Shown: positions 1 to 8,393 of the stretch, piece after piece
Numbering within the stretch: the first letter of the stretch is position 1
Layout of the letters: each line of letters opens with the position of its first letter
NCBI RefSeq assembly: GCF_029017505.1
Contig: NZ_JAQGEI010000002.1
Span: 1 to 64,000 of the forward strand
Direction of reading: 5' to 3'
Origin: Sedimenticola hydrogenitrophicus
GTDB taxonomy: Bacteria > Pseudomonadota > Gammaproteobacteria > Chromatiales > Chromatiaceae
Length of the DNA: 64,000 nucleotides
Program-made: the position numbers and the translations under genes
Notes under the pieces: model-generated
Database searches by the model: none
Told to the model about the DNA's origin: nothing
Seen by the model: the letters and a program-made list of their open reading frames with translations, nothing else

Positions 1-75
1 AGCTTATGGGGTCGTATGGGGGCCTGCCCCTACCCTCGCACCAATTCAACCTGTTTCCCTGGCCGGCTGCGATTC

Positions 76-2730
76 TCACCCACCCGCCAGCATGGCCCGG
101 ATCTCCGGCACGCAGGAGCCACATCCGCTGCCCGCCCTCAGCACTTCCGCAATCGCCTCGACACTGTTCAGCCCCTGGACCCGGATGCCTTCCTGGATAC
201 GCTTCTCGCCGATGCTGTGACAGGCGCAGACGATCCGACCCACGTCCGCGCTCTTGTCCGGGGCACGCCCGGAAAGCAGACTGGCCCGCTCCGCCGCATC
301 CAGGGAGGCCTTGGCGAACAGCGCCTCGATCCAGTCACGCGGCGGCAGCTGCAGGTCCGGGCCGATGAACAGGCAGCTCTCCAGGGTATGGTCGACAAAG
401 CGGGCGGCGCGGTAGCGGTTGGCGGCGCGGTCGGAATACTCCATCCAGCCAACCTCGCGGCCCTCGCTGCAGAGATAGGAGCGGGCCATGCCGGCCCAGT
501 CCTCCGGGATCTGGTCGCCGGCCATCTCATAGCGCCAGAAGCCCGCCCCGCGGGAGCGCGCCCAGTAGTCGGCGCCGCCGGGCTGCAGCTGGCGGCGCGA
601 GAACAGGAAACCGTGCCAGGCAAAGCGGCGCTCGGCGACGCGTGCCCGGCCCTGCTTGAACTCGGGCTGGCCGGAGAGCGGGTCGGTGACCCCCGGCAGC
701 AGCGCATTCACCCGCCCGGTGGCGGCAAACTGGCCGTTCCAGTGCATCGGCATGAACAGGCTGCCCGGTCGCTGCGCGGGCGTCACCCGGGCGCGCACCG
801 TGGCGCTGCCGGTGGGGCTCTCGATGCACACCAGCGCCCCCTCGGTCACGGCGTAGCGCGCCGCGTCCTCGGGATGGAGCTCCACATAGGGTTCGATGGT
901 GTGGCTGGCCAGCCGGGGCGAGAGGCCGGTGCGGGTCATGGTGTGCCAATGATCCCGCACCCGGCCGCTGTTGAGCGTCAGCGGGTAGTCCCGATCCGGC
1001 AGATGGCGCGGCGCGGCGGGGCTGACCGGCACGAAGCGCGCCCGGCCGTCCGTGGTGAAAAATTCCCCGTCGCCGAACAGGCGCGGGGTACCGGTCGGCG
1101 TGGCCGCGGTGAGGGGCCACTGACGCGGGGTCAGTTCCTCGTAGGCGGCGTCACTCAGATCCGCGTAAAGACTGATATCGAAGGCGCGGCGGCCGCCATT
1201 CTCCAGCCCCGAGAGGGCCGCGTGTTCACGGAAGATCTCGCCGGGATGCTGGTAGGGGAACTGCCTGGCGTGGCCCAGGCGGTGTGCCACCTGGCTGATG
1301 ATCCACCAGTCCGGCCGCGCCTCCCCCGGCACTTCGAGAAAGGCGCGCTGGCGCGAGATACGCCGTTCGGAACTGGTGACGGTGCCGCTGCGCTCGCCCC
1401 AGGTGGTGGCCGGCAGACGGATGTGCGCCAACTCCATGGTATCGGTGGCGGCCATGCAGTCGGAGACGATGACCAGCTCGCATTGTTTCAGGGCCCGGCG
1501 TATGCGATCGGAATCCGGCAGGCTCACCGCCGGATTGGTGGCCATCACCCAGAGCACCCGGATCCGGCCCGCCTCGATGGCATCAAACAGATCGACCGCC
1601 TTCAGCCCCTCCTGTCGGGGCATGGCCGGCGCCTCCCAGAAGCGCTTCACCCGCTCCCGGTCGGCCTCGGAGTCGAGCGTCATGTGGGCCGCCAACTGAT
1701 TGGCCAGTCCGCCCACCTCGCGCCCGCCCATGGCGTTGGGCTGTCCGGTGAGGGAGAAGGGGCCCATGCCGGGACGGCCGATGCGGCCGGTCAGCAGGTG
1801 ACAATTGATGATTGCATTGATCTTGTCCACGCCGCTGCTGGACTGGTTGATCCCCTGGGAGTAGACCGTGACCACCCGCTCGGTACGGGCAAACAGGCGA
1901 TAGAAGCGCTCCACCGCCTCCGCTGCCAGCCCGCAGCCACTGGCGACGCGCTCGATATCCGGGGCATCCACCGCCGCCACCGCCAGGGCCGTCTCGCTCT
2001 CCCGGGTCGCCTGCTTGACGAACAGCTCGTTGCGCTCCCCCTGGCGGTCCAGATAGACCAGCAGACCATTGAACAGCAGGGCATCGCTGCCGGGACGAAT
2101 CGCCAGGTGCAGGTCGGAGGTCTCGGCGGTGGGCGTGGCGCGCGGATCGATGGTGACGATCTGCAGATCCGGGTTCTGCTGCTTGCTGGCCATGATGCGC
2201 TGGTAGAGCACCGGGTGGCACCAGGCGGCGTTGGAACCGGCCAGCACGATCAACTGGGCCCGTTCCAGATCCTCGTAGCCGCAGGGTACGGCATCCGCGC
2301 CGAAGGCGCGCTTGTGCGCCACCACGGCGGAGGACATGCATAGACGCGAGTTGGTATCGATATTGGCCGAGCCGATAAAGCCCTTCATCAGCTTGTTGGC
2401 CACGTAGTAGTCTTCCGTCAGTAACTGCCCGGAGACATAGAAGGCGACCGAATCCGGCCCGTGCTCGCGGATCGCCCTCTGCAGGCCGTCGGCGACCTGT
2501 TCCAGGGCACTGTCCCAGTCACACTCCCGGCCGTTCACCACCGGTTTCAGCAAGCGGCCCGCCTCGCCCAGGGTTTCGCCCAGGGCGCTCCCCTTGGAGC
2601 AGAGCCGGCCGAAATTGGAGGGGTGCTCCGGATCACCGGCAATAGTCACTTCGCCCGCCGCGTCGCGACTGGCGATGACGCCGCAGCCGACGCCGCAATA
2701 GGGACAGGTGGTCCTGACTTCCCGGGGCAT
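76..2730 (-). CDS. nasA: Assimilatory nitrate reductase, catalytic subunit
   Basis: Molybdenum bis-MGD oxidoreductase of 884 residues that would reduce nitrate to nitrite in the cytoplasm for nitrogen assimilation. Seen: an N-terminal [4Fe-4S] binding set (Cys9, Cys12, Cys16, Cys44); the RLCMSS segment near residue 131 whose Cys is the expected Mo ligand in the NapA/NasA branch; and a C-terminal BFD-like [2Fe-2S] domain with CxC and CGSC pairs in the last 55 residues, typical of NasA and absent from periplasmic NapA. There is no Tat signal. The ATG at 2730 has a GGGAG ribosome site; an in-frame GTG at 2760 is less likely. Partners (nasB, nirBD, transporter) are not on the right side; any would lie left of the window. 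Its promoter appears to be sigma-54/NtrC controlled (see 2851-2969). Confidence 0.93.
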   Translation of the reverse strand: MPREVRTTCPYCGVGCGVIASRDAAGEVTIAGDPEHPSNFGRLCSKGSALGETLGEAGRLLKPVVNGRECDWDSALEQVADGLQRAIREHGPDSVAFYVSGQLLTEDYYVANKLMKGFIGSANIDTNSRLCMSSAVVAHKRAFGADAVPCGYEDLERAQLIVLAGSNAAWCHPVLYQRIMASKQQNPDLQIVTIDPRATPTAETSDLHLAIRPGSDALLFNGLLVYLDRQGERNELFVKQATRESETALAVAAVDAPDIERVASGCGLAAEAVERFYRLFARTERVVTVYSQGINQSSSGVDKINAIINCHLLTGRIGRPGMGPFSLTGQPNAMGGREVGGLANQLAAHMTLDSEADRERVKRFWEAPAMPRQEGLKAVDLFDAIEAGRIRVLWVMATNPAVSLPDSDRIRRALKQCELVIVSDCMAATDTMELAHIRLPATTWGERSGTVTSSERRISRQRAFLEVPGEARPDWWIISQVAHRLGHARQFPYQHPGEIFREHAALSGLENGGRRAFDISLYADLSDAAYEELTPRQWPLTAATPTGTPRLFGDGEFFTTDGRARFVPVSPAAPRHLPDRDYPLTLNSGRVRDHWHTMTRTGLSPRLASHTIEPYVELHPEDAARYAVTEGALVCIESPTGSATVRARVTPAQRPGSLFMPMHWNGQFAATGRVNALLPGVTDPLSGQPEFKQGRARVAERRFAWHGFLFSRRQLQPGGADYWARSRGAGFWRYEMAGDQIPEDWAGMARSYLCSEGREVGWMEYSDRAANRYRAARFVDHTLESCLFIGPDLQLPPRDWIEALFAKASLDAAERASLLSGRAPDKSADVGRIVCACHSIGEKRIQEGIRVQGLNSVEAIAEVLRAGSGCGSCVPEIRAMLAGG

Positions 2731-2735
2731 CGGCG

Positions 2736-2819
2736 TCAGCTCCCGTGGACAGCGGGGCACGCGCCCCCCTGGAGGACAGGATAAACGGATTCAGCGATGA
2801 ACAGACCAACCAATGACAT
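2736..2819 (-). CDS. Possible 27-residue leader ORF coupled to nasA
   Basis: ATG at 2819 with a perfect AGGAGG eight bases upstream, ending in TGA at 2736-2738, six bases before the nasA start codon. It would be the first ORF on a transcript from the sigma-54 promoter at 2851-2866. The peptide (starting MSLVGLFIAESVYP) resembles nothing I recognise. It may act only to deliver ribosomes to nasA, or be a real small protein. The strong ribosome site is the main evidence. Confidence 0.4.
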   Translation of the reverse strand: MSLVGLFIAESVYPVLQGGACPAVHGS

Positions 2820-2850
2820 GGGACAAACCTCCTGCTGATAAAACGCAGTC

Positions 2851-2866
2851 AGCAAGGAGTGTGCCA
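2851..2866 (-). promoter_or_regulatory. Sigma-54 (-24/-12) promoter of nasA
   Basis: Read on the minus strand this is TGGCACACTCCTTGCT, which fits the sigma-54 consensus TGGCAC-N5-TTGCW with GG and GC exactly one helical turn apart. The expected start point is near 2840, just before the leader ORF and nasA. Sigma-54 promoters need an AAA+ activator; an NtrC-like site lies about 100-120 bases upstream of the start point. Confidence 0.8.
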
Positions 2867-2931
2867 GGGATAAAAATATGCGCCGCCAGCGCCACCCGCG
2901 GACATCACGTCACCTGAACGGGGCGGCGAAG

Positions 2932-2969
2932 CCATCCACCCTGGTGCAGACTTGCACTATCGCGGTGCT
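2932..2969. promoter_or_regulatory. NtrC-type enhancer upstream of nasA
   Basis: Positions 2953-2969 read TGCACTATCGCGGTGCT, a near-perfect match to the dyad NtrC site (GCAC-N7-GTGC). A second half site, TGGTGCA, ends at 2948, about two helical turns away. The sites lie roughly 100 and 120 bases upstream of the predicted sigma-54 start, the usual enhancer distance. This would place nasA under nitrogen-limitation control. Confidence 0.6.
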
Positions 2970-3022
2970 TGTCCCTGGCGGTGGCGGGGTTGTAGGACGG
3001 AGCGCCAGTATCCGGTCGCGAC

Positions 3023-4081
3023 TTATGCAAGAATGGCGTTCAGGGCCTCACACAGGCGGAGGGTCTGTTGATCCGTACCGATGGTGATACGCAGGAACTG
3101 CTCGATCCGCGGCTGGTTGAAGTGACGCACGATGATGGAGCGTTCCCGTAGCCGGGCCGCCAGCTCCCCGGCATCTCGCCCGGGGTGACGCACAAACAGG
3201 AAATTGGCGGCCGAAGGCAGCACCTCGAAACCCAGCTCCGTCAGGCGCCCCGCCAGTTGCTCGCGGGTGGCGATCACCCGTTGGCAGGTGGCATTAAAAT
3301 AGTCCCTGTCCTGAATCGCGGCGACCGCGCCGCTGATGGCGAAACGGTCCAGCGGGTAGGAGTTGAAGCTGTCCTTGACCCGCTCCAGGGCCTCGATCAA
3401 CTCCGCATGTCCGACCGCGAAACCGACCCGCAGGCCGGCCAGGGAGCGCGACTTGGAGAGGGTCTGGATCACCAGCAGGTTGGGGTAGTCATCCACCAGG
3501 GGGATGGCCGACGCGCCGCCGAAATCGATATAGGCCTCATCCACCACCACCACCGAATCGGGGTTGTCGTCGAGGATCGCGCGGATGGCCGTCAGCGGCA
3601 GCAGCCGGCCGGTGGGGGCGTTCGGATTGGGGAAGATGATGCCGCCGTTGGCGATCCGGTAATCGGCCGGGTCGATGGTGAAATCCTCGCGCAGCGGCAC
3701 CAGGGTGAAGTCGATCCCGTAGAGGCCGCAATAGACCGGATAGAAGCTGTAGGAGATATCCGGAAACAGCAACGGCCGCTCGTGCTTCAGCAGTGCCTGG
3801 AAGCAGTGCGCCAGCACCTCGTCGGAACCGTTGCCGACGAACACCTGGGCCGCGGCAACACCGTGAAAATCGGCAATCGCCTGTTTCAGCCGCCCGGCGT
3901 TTGGATCGGGATAGAGCCGCAGGCTCTCCGCCGCCTCCGCCGCCATCGCCTGCAGTGCCCGGGGCGAGGGTGGATAGGGGTTCTCGTTGGTGTTGAGCTT
4001 GACCAGGTCGGTCTGTTTGGGCTGCTCACCCGGGACATAGGGGGTGAGGGTGTGAACAACCGGACTCCAGTAACGATTCAT
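3023..4081 (-). CDS. hisC: Histidinol-phosphate aminotransferase
   Basis: PLP-dependent fold-type I aminotransferase of 352 residues that converts imidazole acetol-phosphate to histidinol phosphate in histidine synthesis. Seen: the N-terminal [13 protein letters not shown] signature of HisC, the VVDEAYIDF segment around residues 179-187 with the PLP-contacting Asp181, and the Schiff-base Lys210 in [10 protein letters not shown]. The length is normal for the family. It stands alone, not in a his operon, divergent from the small gene at 4372 and transcribed toward nasA. A sequence at 4118-4137 upstream of the start (CTGCTCTGTCAAGGTGGTAT) resembles the terminal repeat of the element at 20760-21064. 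Confidence 0.93.
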   Translation of the reverse strand: MNRYWSPVVHTLTPYVPGEQPKQTDLVKLNTNENPYPPSPRALQAMAAEAAESLRLYPDPNAGRLKQAIADFHGVAAAQVFVGNGSDEVLAHCFQALLKHERPLLFPDISYSFYPVYCGLYGIDFTLVPLREDFTIDPADYRIANGGIIFPNPNAPTGRLLPLTAIRAILDDNPDSVVVVDEAYIDFGGASAIPLVDDYPNLLVIQTLSKSRSLAGLRVGFAVGHAELIEALERVKDSFNSYPLDRFAISGAVAAIQDRDYFNATCQRVIATREQLAGRLTELGFEVLPSAANFLFVRHPGRDAGELAARLRERSIIVRHFNQPRIEQFLRITIGTDQQTLRLCEALNAILA

Positions 4082-4371
4082 AACAGACCTGATGCCATCG
4101 CGTGTTGATATACCTGCTCTGTCAAGGTGGTATTGACGGAGTATCCAAGCCGCAGATCATACCGCTAACCGGACGGCGTTCCCATAGTCAGCCGCGCCCT
4201 CCATCGTCAACCGCGGGAACCGCCCGCCTCGGCTGATCCGCGCCGCCCTCGGGAACCCGGAAGACCGGATCATCGCCAGTCAAAAACCACACTTAAAATA
4301 ATTATTACAAATATCTTGCAATAGCATGATATTGCGTTACTTTTAACTTATACCAACAAGGAGGCTACGCA

Positions 4372-4566
4372 ATGTTGACGAAACTGGATATAAATATCTG
4401 CCACCGCTGTCCACACGAACTGGTCACCGGCGTGGCCTGCGACTGGCGCCCCATGGACGAGTGCCCCTATATTCAACCCGACGAACCGAAAAAAACGCGC
4501 TTCAGACTGCAGCTGGTGCCGCTGCCACTCTCCAGCGAGACCGACGCCATCCGCAGTATCGACTGA
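4372..4566 (+). CDS. Small Cys-rich protein of unknown function
   Basis: A 64-residue protein with an excellent AAGGAGG site seven bases before the ATG. It has four cysteines (residues 10, 13, 23 and 31) beginning with a CHRCPH motif, which suggests a small metal-binding knuckle; the rest is polar with no membrane segment. The upstream 100 bases are unusually AT-rich for this window and hold a GCAATA/TATTGC dyad at 4318-4335 that could be an operator. I do not recognise the family. The ribosome site and upstream composition make it likely to be real. Confidence 0.65.
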   Translation: MLTKLDINICHRCPHELVTGVACDWRPMDECPYIQPDEPKKTRFRLQLVPLPLSSETDAIRSID

Positions 4567-4681
4567 CAACGGGCGGCCCACTCCACGACCCACCGCCTGC
4601 GTTGCACGGGCAGGCGGGGGCTGCCGGATGCCCCCCGGCGATCAAATCCAACAGGATCCAGGACAGGAGACCCACACCGGG

Positions 4682-4860
4682 CTACACCCAGGAGTGGGTG
4701 GTGATCTCGTTCAGCCACAGCGCCAGCTGACTCACCCGGGCGGCGTCGCCGCTCATCTCCCCCGCGCCCTTGACGGTCTGCTCCACCACCACCTGGATGG
4801 CGAGAATATGCTGGTTGATATCGTCGGTCACCGCCGACTGTTCCCCGTAGCGTTCAGCAG
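4682..4860 (-). pseudogene. Remnant of a methyl-accepting chemotaxis protein (C-terminus)
   Basis: Reading the minus strand from 4860 to the TAG at 4682-4684 gives an open frame of about 58 codons containing EQSAVTDDINQHI, then V-V-V-E-Q-T-V and ending N-E-I-T-T-H-S-W-V. This matches the last segment of an MCP signalling domain (compare [13 protein letters not shown] in the intact chemoreceptor at 34274). There is no start codon and no sensor, HAMP or hairpin-tip region; the homology stops abruptly near 4860. This is the decayed 3' end of a lost chemoreceptor, and it fills most of the gap before the permease gene. Confidence 0.75.
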
Positions 4861-4942
4861 GTCGACGGTTTATCGTTATACTGTTAGCTCTTGTGCCTGC
4901 ACCAGCGGCGCGTACCCACGGACACAGTGATATTTTCTGCCC

Positions 4943-6781
4943 ATGCTGCCACCGCTACCCGACCTGCACGCCATTGCCGTTCTGCTACTGATTGTCATCG
5001 CCCTCTACCTGTTCACCCGGGACAACATCCCCCTGGAGACCTCGTCCCTGCTGATCCTGGTCACCCTGATCGTCGGCTTCGAGGCCTTTCCCTACACCCG
5101 CGACGGCATCACCCTGCAGCCGGGCGATTTTTTCAGCGGGTTCGGCAATCAGGCGCTGGTGGCCATCTGCGCCCTGATGATTGTCGGCAAGGGGTTGGAG
5201 ACCACCGGGGCGCTGCGTCCGCTGGCCCTTCTGCTTTCCAAACTCTGGGCCACCCGGCCCCTGCTCTCGTTTCTGCTCACCCTGCTGTGCGCGGCCATCC
5301 TCAGCGCCTTCCTCAACAACACCCCGATCGTGGTGATGCTGCTGCCCATCCTGATCGGCGTCTCGATCCGCAACAAACACCCCTCCTCGGGGATATTGCT
5401 GCCGATGGGCCTGGCCACCCTGGTGGGGGGCATGGCCACCACCATCGGCACCTCCACCAATCTGCTGGTAGTGGGGATTGCCGCAGATCTGGGCCTGCGC
5501 AAATTCGGCATGTTCGATTTTGCCCTGCCGGTGGTGGTGGCCGGCAGTTTTGGCCTGCTCTATCTCTGGCTGCTGGCGCCGCGCCTGCTGCCCCCGCGTC
5601 AGGCGCTGCTCTCCGATACCTCGCCCCGGGTGTTCGACGCCCTCCTCTACGTCAACCAGGAGAGTTTCGCCAACGGCAAGACCCTGGCCGAGATACTGGA
5701 GAAGACCGACCGACGCATGAAGGTGGACAAGATTCATCGCGGCATAGGGCTCAACGTCACCCGCCTGCCGACCGCGGAACTGCGCGAGGGGGATCGGCTG
5801 CTGGTAAGCGACACACCGGAAGCGTTGAAGGAGTACGAGCAGTTGCTGGGGGCCACCCTGTACAACACCACCGATATCGAGAACCCGATCGATGAGGCGC
5901 ATCCGCTCTCCTCCGAAGGACAGCTGCTGGCCGAGGTGGTGGTCACGGAGGGCTCACCGTTGCATCACCGCACGCTCAAGGAGCTGCGCTTCGCCGAGCA
6001 CAATAACGTGGTGATCCTGGCGATTCACCGGTCCCACGCCCAGGGCCGGCAGGTCATCAAGAGCGAGATGCGGGATGTCCGCCTGGAGAACGGTGATGTG
6101 CTGCTGATGCAGGGCGCGGCGGAACATATCAACGCGCTGAAAAGCAGCGGCAAACTGCTGGTGCTGGACGCCACGGTCTACCTGCCCGAGACCCGTCGCG
6201 CGCCGCTGGCGCTGCTGATCATGGCGGCGGTGGTGGCCCTGGCCGCCACCGGCGTGCTGCCGATCGCCACCAGCGCCCTGTGTGGTGTCGGGGTGATGCT
6301 GCTGACCCGCTGCCTGGACTGGGAGGATGCCGCCAACGCCCTGAGTACCCGGGTGATCCTGATCGTGGTGGTTAGCCTGGCGCTGGGCCTGGCGCTGATG
6401 CGCACCGGCGGCGCCGAGTACCTGGCGGGCCTCTACGTGACGCTCGCCGCCGGACTGCCGGTCAGCGCGGTGCTGGGCGGCCTGATGCTGCTGATCGCGG
6501 TACTCACCAACATAGTATCCAACAACGCGGCGGCGGTGATCGGCACCCCCATCGCCATCAGCATCGCCACCCAGTTGGGGCTGCCGGCGGAACCCGTCGT
6601 GCTGGCGGTGTTGTTCGGCGCCAACATGAGCTATGCCACCCCCATAGGTTACAAGACCAACCTGCTGATCTTCAGCGCCGGCGGCTACAAGTTCAGCGAC
6701 TTTCTCCGCGCCGGCATCCCCCTCACCCTGATCATGTGGCTGGGGCTGCTGAGCATGCTGATGATGATGTATGACCTTTAA
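4943..6781 (+). CDS. SLC13/DASS-type anion permease with TrkA-C domains
   Basis: Inner-membrane transporter of 612 residues. Hydrophobic segments fill about residues 5-210 and 400-612, around a cytoplasmic stretch (about 215-395) containing two RCK_C (TrkA-C) regulatory domains. Two re-entrant signature motifs are visible: LNNTPIVVMLLP in the first half and SNNAAAVIGTPI in the second, each with the paired Asn residues of the DASS family. The substrate could be sulfate or another small anion, or a dicarboxylate; sulfate would suit a sulfur-cycle bacterium, but that is inference. It appears to be transcribed alone, with the yqhA-like gene 175 bases downstream. Confidence 0.88.
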   Translation: MLPPLPDLHAIAVLLLIVIALYLFTRDNIPLETSSLLILVTLIVGFEAFPYTRDGITLQPGDFFSGFGNQALVAICALMIVGKGLETTGALRPLALLLSKLWATRPLLSFLLTLLCAAILSAFLNNTPIVVMLLPILIGVSIRNKHPSSGILLPMGLATLVGGMATTIGTSTNLLVVGIAADLGLRKFGMFDFALPVVVAGSFGLLYLWLLAPRLLPPRQALLSDTSPRVFDALLYVNQESFANGKTLAEILEKTDRRMKVDKIHRGIGLNVTRLPTAELREGDRLLVSDTPEALKEYEQLLGATLYNTTDIENPIDEAHPLSSEGQLLAEVVVTEGSPLHHRTLKELRFAEHNNVVILAIHRSHAQGRQVIKSEMRDVRLENGDVLLMQGAAEHINALKSSGKLLVLDATVYLPETRRAPLALLIMAAVVALAATGVLPIATSALCGVGVMLLTRCLDWEDAANALSTRVILIVVVSLALGLALMRTGGAEYLAGLYVTLAAGLPVSAVLGGLMLLIAVLTNIVSNNAAAVIGTPIAISIATQLGLPAEPVVLAVLFGANMSYATPIGYKTNLLIFSAGGYKFSDFLRAGIPLTLIMWLGLLSMLMMMYDL

Positions 6782-6956
6782 AAAAAACCCGCCGCCCCCA
6801 TGTTGGGGCGAGCCGAGTGACCACAAAGAATCATTTAATCGCGAAATGTTGTCATCCAGTTATTGACCGTTTTTTCGTGTATTTCGCGCGTTTCGCGCGT
6901 TTCGCGGTTACAAATAATCTTTAAATTCCAAATTCATTCAAACTGAAGGATGATCC

Positions 6957-7451
6957 ATGATTGAAAAGAGCCTCGAACGGTCGATGTATGCGATGCGCTG
7001 GGTACTGGCCCCGATCTACCTGGGCCTGAGCCTGGCGCTGGTGGCCCTCGGCGTGAAATTTTTCCAGGAGGTGCTGCACCTGGTGCCGATTATCTTCTCG
7101 GTGACCGAGACCGACCTGGTGCTGGTGGTGCTCTCCCTGATCGACATGGCGCTGGTGGGCGGCCTGATCGTGATGGTGATGTTCTCCGGTTACGAGAATT
7201 TCGTCTCGCAGCTGGATGTTTCGGAGAATACCGAAAAACTCTCCTGGCTGGGCAAGCTCGACACCAGCAGCCTGAAGAACAAGGTGGCCGCCTCGATCGT
7301 GGCGATCTCCTCCATCCACCTGCTGAAGATCTTCATGAACGCGGTCAATATCGCGGACAACAAGCTGCTCTGGTATGTAATCATCCATCTCACCTTCGTC
7401 GCCTCGGCCGTGGCCATGGGCCTGCTGGACACCAAGACCCGGCACCACTGA
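6957..7451 (+). CDS. YqhA/UPF0114 family membrane protein
   Basis: A 164-residue integral membrane protein with three or four hydrophobic segments. The N-terminal R-S-M-Y-A-M-R-W, the central D-M-A-L-V-G-G-L and the S-S-I-H-L-L-K segment are typical of the UPF0114 (YqhA) family, whose function is not established. Start at the ATG at 6957, preceded by GAAGGATG. Its upstream region carries a short tandem run of TTTCGCGCG-like units (about 6878-6906). No operon partner is evident. Confidence 0.85.
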   Translation: MIEKSLERSMYAMRWVLAPIYLGLSLALVALGVKFFQEVLHLVPIIFSVTETDLVLVVLSLIDMALVGGLIVMVMFSGYENFVSQLDVSENTEKLSWLGKLDTSSLKNKVAASIVAISSIHLLKIFMNAVNIADNKLLWYVIIHLTFVASAVAMGLLDTKTRHH

Positions 7452-7505
7452 TCAGCCCGCCGCCCGCCGGCCCCTCCGCGCAACGGAGGGGACCGGCCAT
7501 TACGA

Positions 7506-8393
7506 CTAGGCGGCAGCCCCGGCCAGACCCAGGGACAGACCCAGCGGCACGAACAGCAGGCTGAGCAGATGCCCCACCACCACGATCGCCGCCACCTGCT
7601 CCGGGTCGCGCCGATACGTTTCCCCCAGCAGATGATGCACCACCGCCGGCGGCAATACGGCAAACAGTAACAACAGGGCCTGATGGTTCGCCGTCACCGG
7701 TATCCAGGGGATGAGCAGTCCGGCGACCACCAGCCCGGAGAGCGGACAGATCAGGGCACCGGCCAGCCCGACCCGCAGATCGGCGCGCCGCCCCCCGGTC
7801 ATGCGTACCCCCAGGGTGAACAGCATCAGCGGCAGGGCCACATCCCCCAGCAGTCGCGCCGGCAACATCACCAGCTCCGGCACGGGCAGCGCCAGCACGC
7901 CGCACCCCATGCCGAGAAAGGTCGCCAGCACCACCGGTGACCAGAGGATCCGCCGCCACGGCACATCGCGCCCGATCAGATAGGCCCCGAGGGTAAAGAA
8001 CAGCAGGTTGGTGGTGACGAACAGCAGCATGGCATTGGCGAACTCCGACTCACCGAATGCCAGCAACGCCAGGGGCAGACCCAGGGTACCGCTGTTGCTG
8101 AACATCATCGGCGGACAGAAGGTCTTGGCATCCACCACCAGCCAACGCGCCAGCGGCAGGGCGACAAGGCCCGAACCGATCACGATGATCGCGGTCGCCA
8201 GGATCAGCCAGCCATCCAGCCGGGCGTCAAACTGCCGGCTGGCCAGCGCGGAAAAGATCAGCGCCGGCAGAAAGATGTCGGTATTGACCCGGTTGATGGC
8301 GGTGACCTCCGTGCCGACCCTGCGGGCATAGAAATACCCCACCAACGCCACCACAATCACCGGCACCACGGTCAGCAAAACCTGGCCGATCAT
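7506..8393 (-). CDS. AEC family transporter (auxin efflux carrier fold)
   Basis: A predicted ten-helix inner-membrane permease of 295 residues from the AEC family, which exports or imports small carboxylates or related metabolites. Seen: the N-D-I-F-L-P-A-L-I-F segment in helix 2, and the N-S-G-T-L-G-L-P and D-V-A-L-P-L-M-L motifs at the family's broken-helix positions. The ATG at 8393 (GGAGGTGG upstream) is chosen because it overlaps the stop of the upstream gene in an ATGA, so the two are translationally coupled. A second, distinct AEC gene lies at 44611-45537. The substrate cannot be read from sequence. Confidence 0.85.
   Translation of the reverse strand: MIGQVLLTVVPVIVVALVGYFYARRVGTEVTAINRVNTDIFLPALIFSALASRQFDARLDGWLILATAIIVIGSGLVALPLARWLVVDAKTFCPPMMFSNSGTLGLPLALLAFGESEFANAMLLFVTTNLLFFTLGAYLIGRDVPWRRILWSPVVLATFLGMGCGVLALPVPELVMLPARLLGDVALPLMLFTLGVRMTGGRRADLRVGLAGALICPLSGLVVAGLLIPWIPVTANHQALLLLFAVLPPAVVHHLLGETYRRDPEQVAAIVVVGHLLSLLFVPLGLSLGLAGAAA

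Noticed and set aside
16-2343. A 775-codon open frame on the plus strand
   Set aside because: It lies opposite nasA, whose motifs are unambiguous. The frame is a codon-bias shadow in GC-rich DNA with Gly/Ala/His-rich, motif-free translation.
2831-2857. Hairpin overlapping the nasA leader (GCTGA/TCAGC) as an antitermination or ANTAR target
   Set aside because: The predicted sigma-54 start point is near 2840, so half of the hairpin would not be transcribed.
6781-6810. Terminator after the SLC13 permease
   Set aside because: The stem CGCCCC/GGGGCG has its T run only on the minus strand, where no gene ends, so it does not fit the permease gene.
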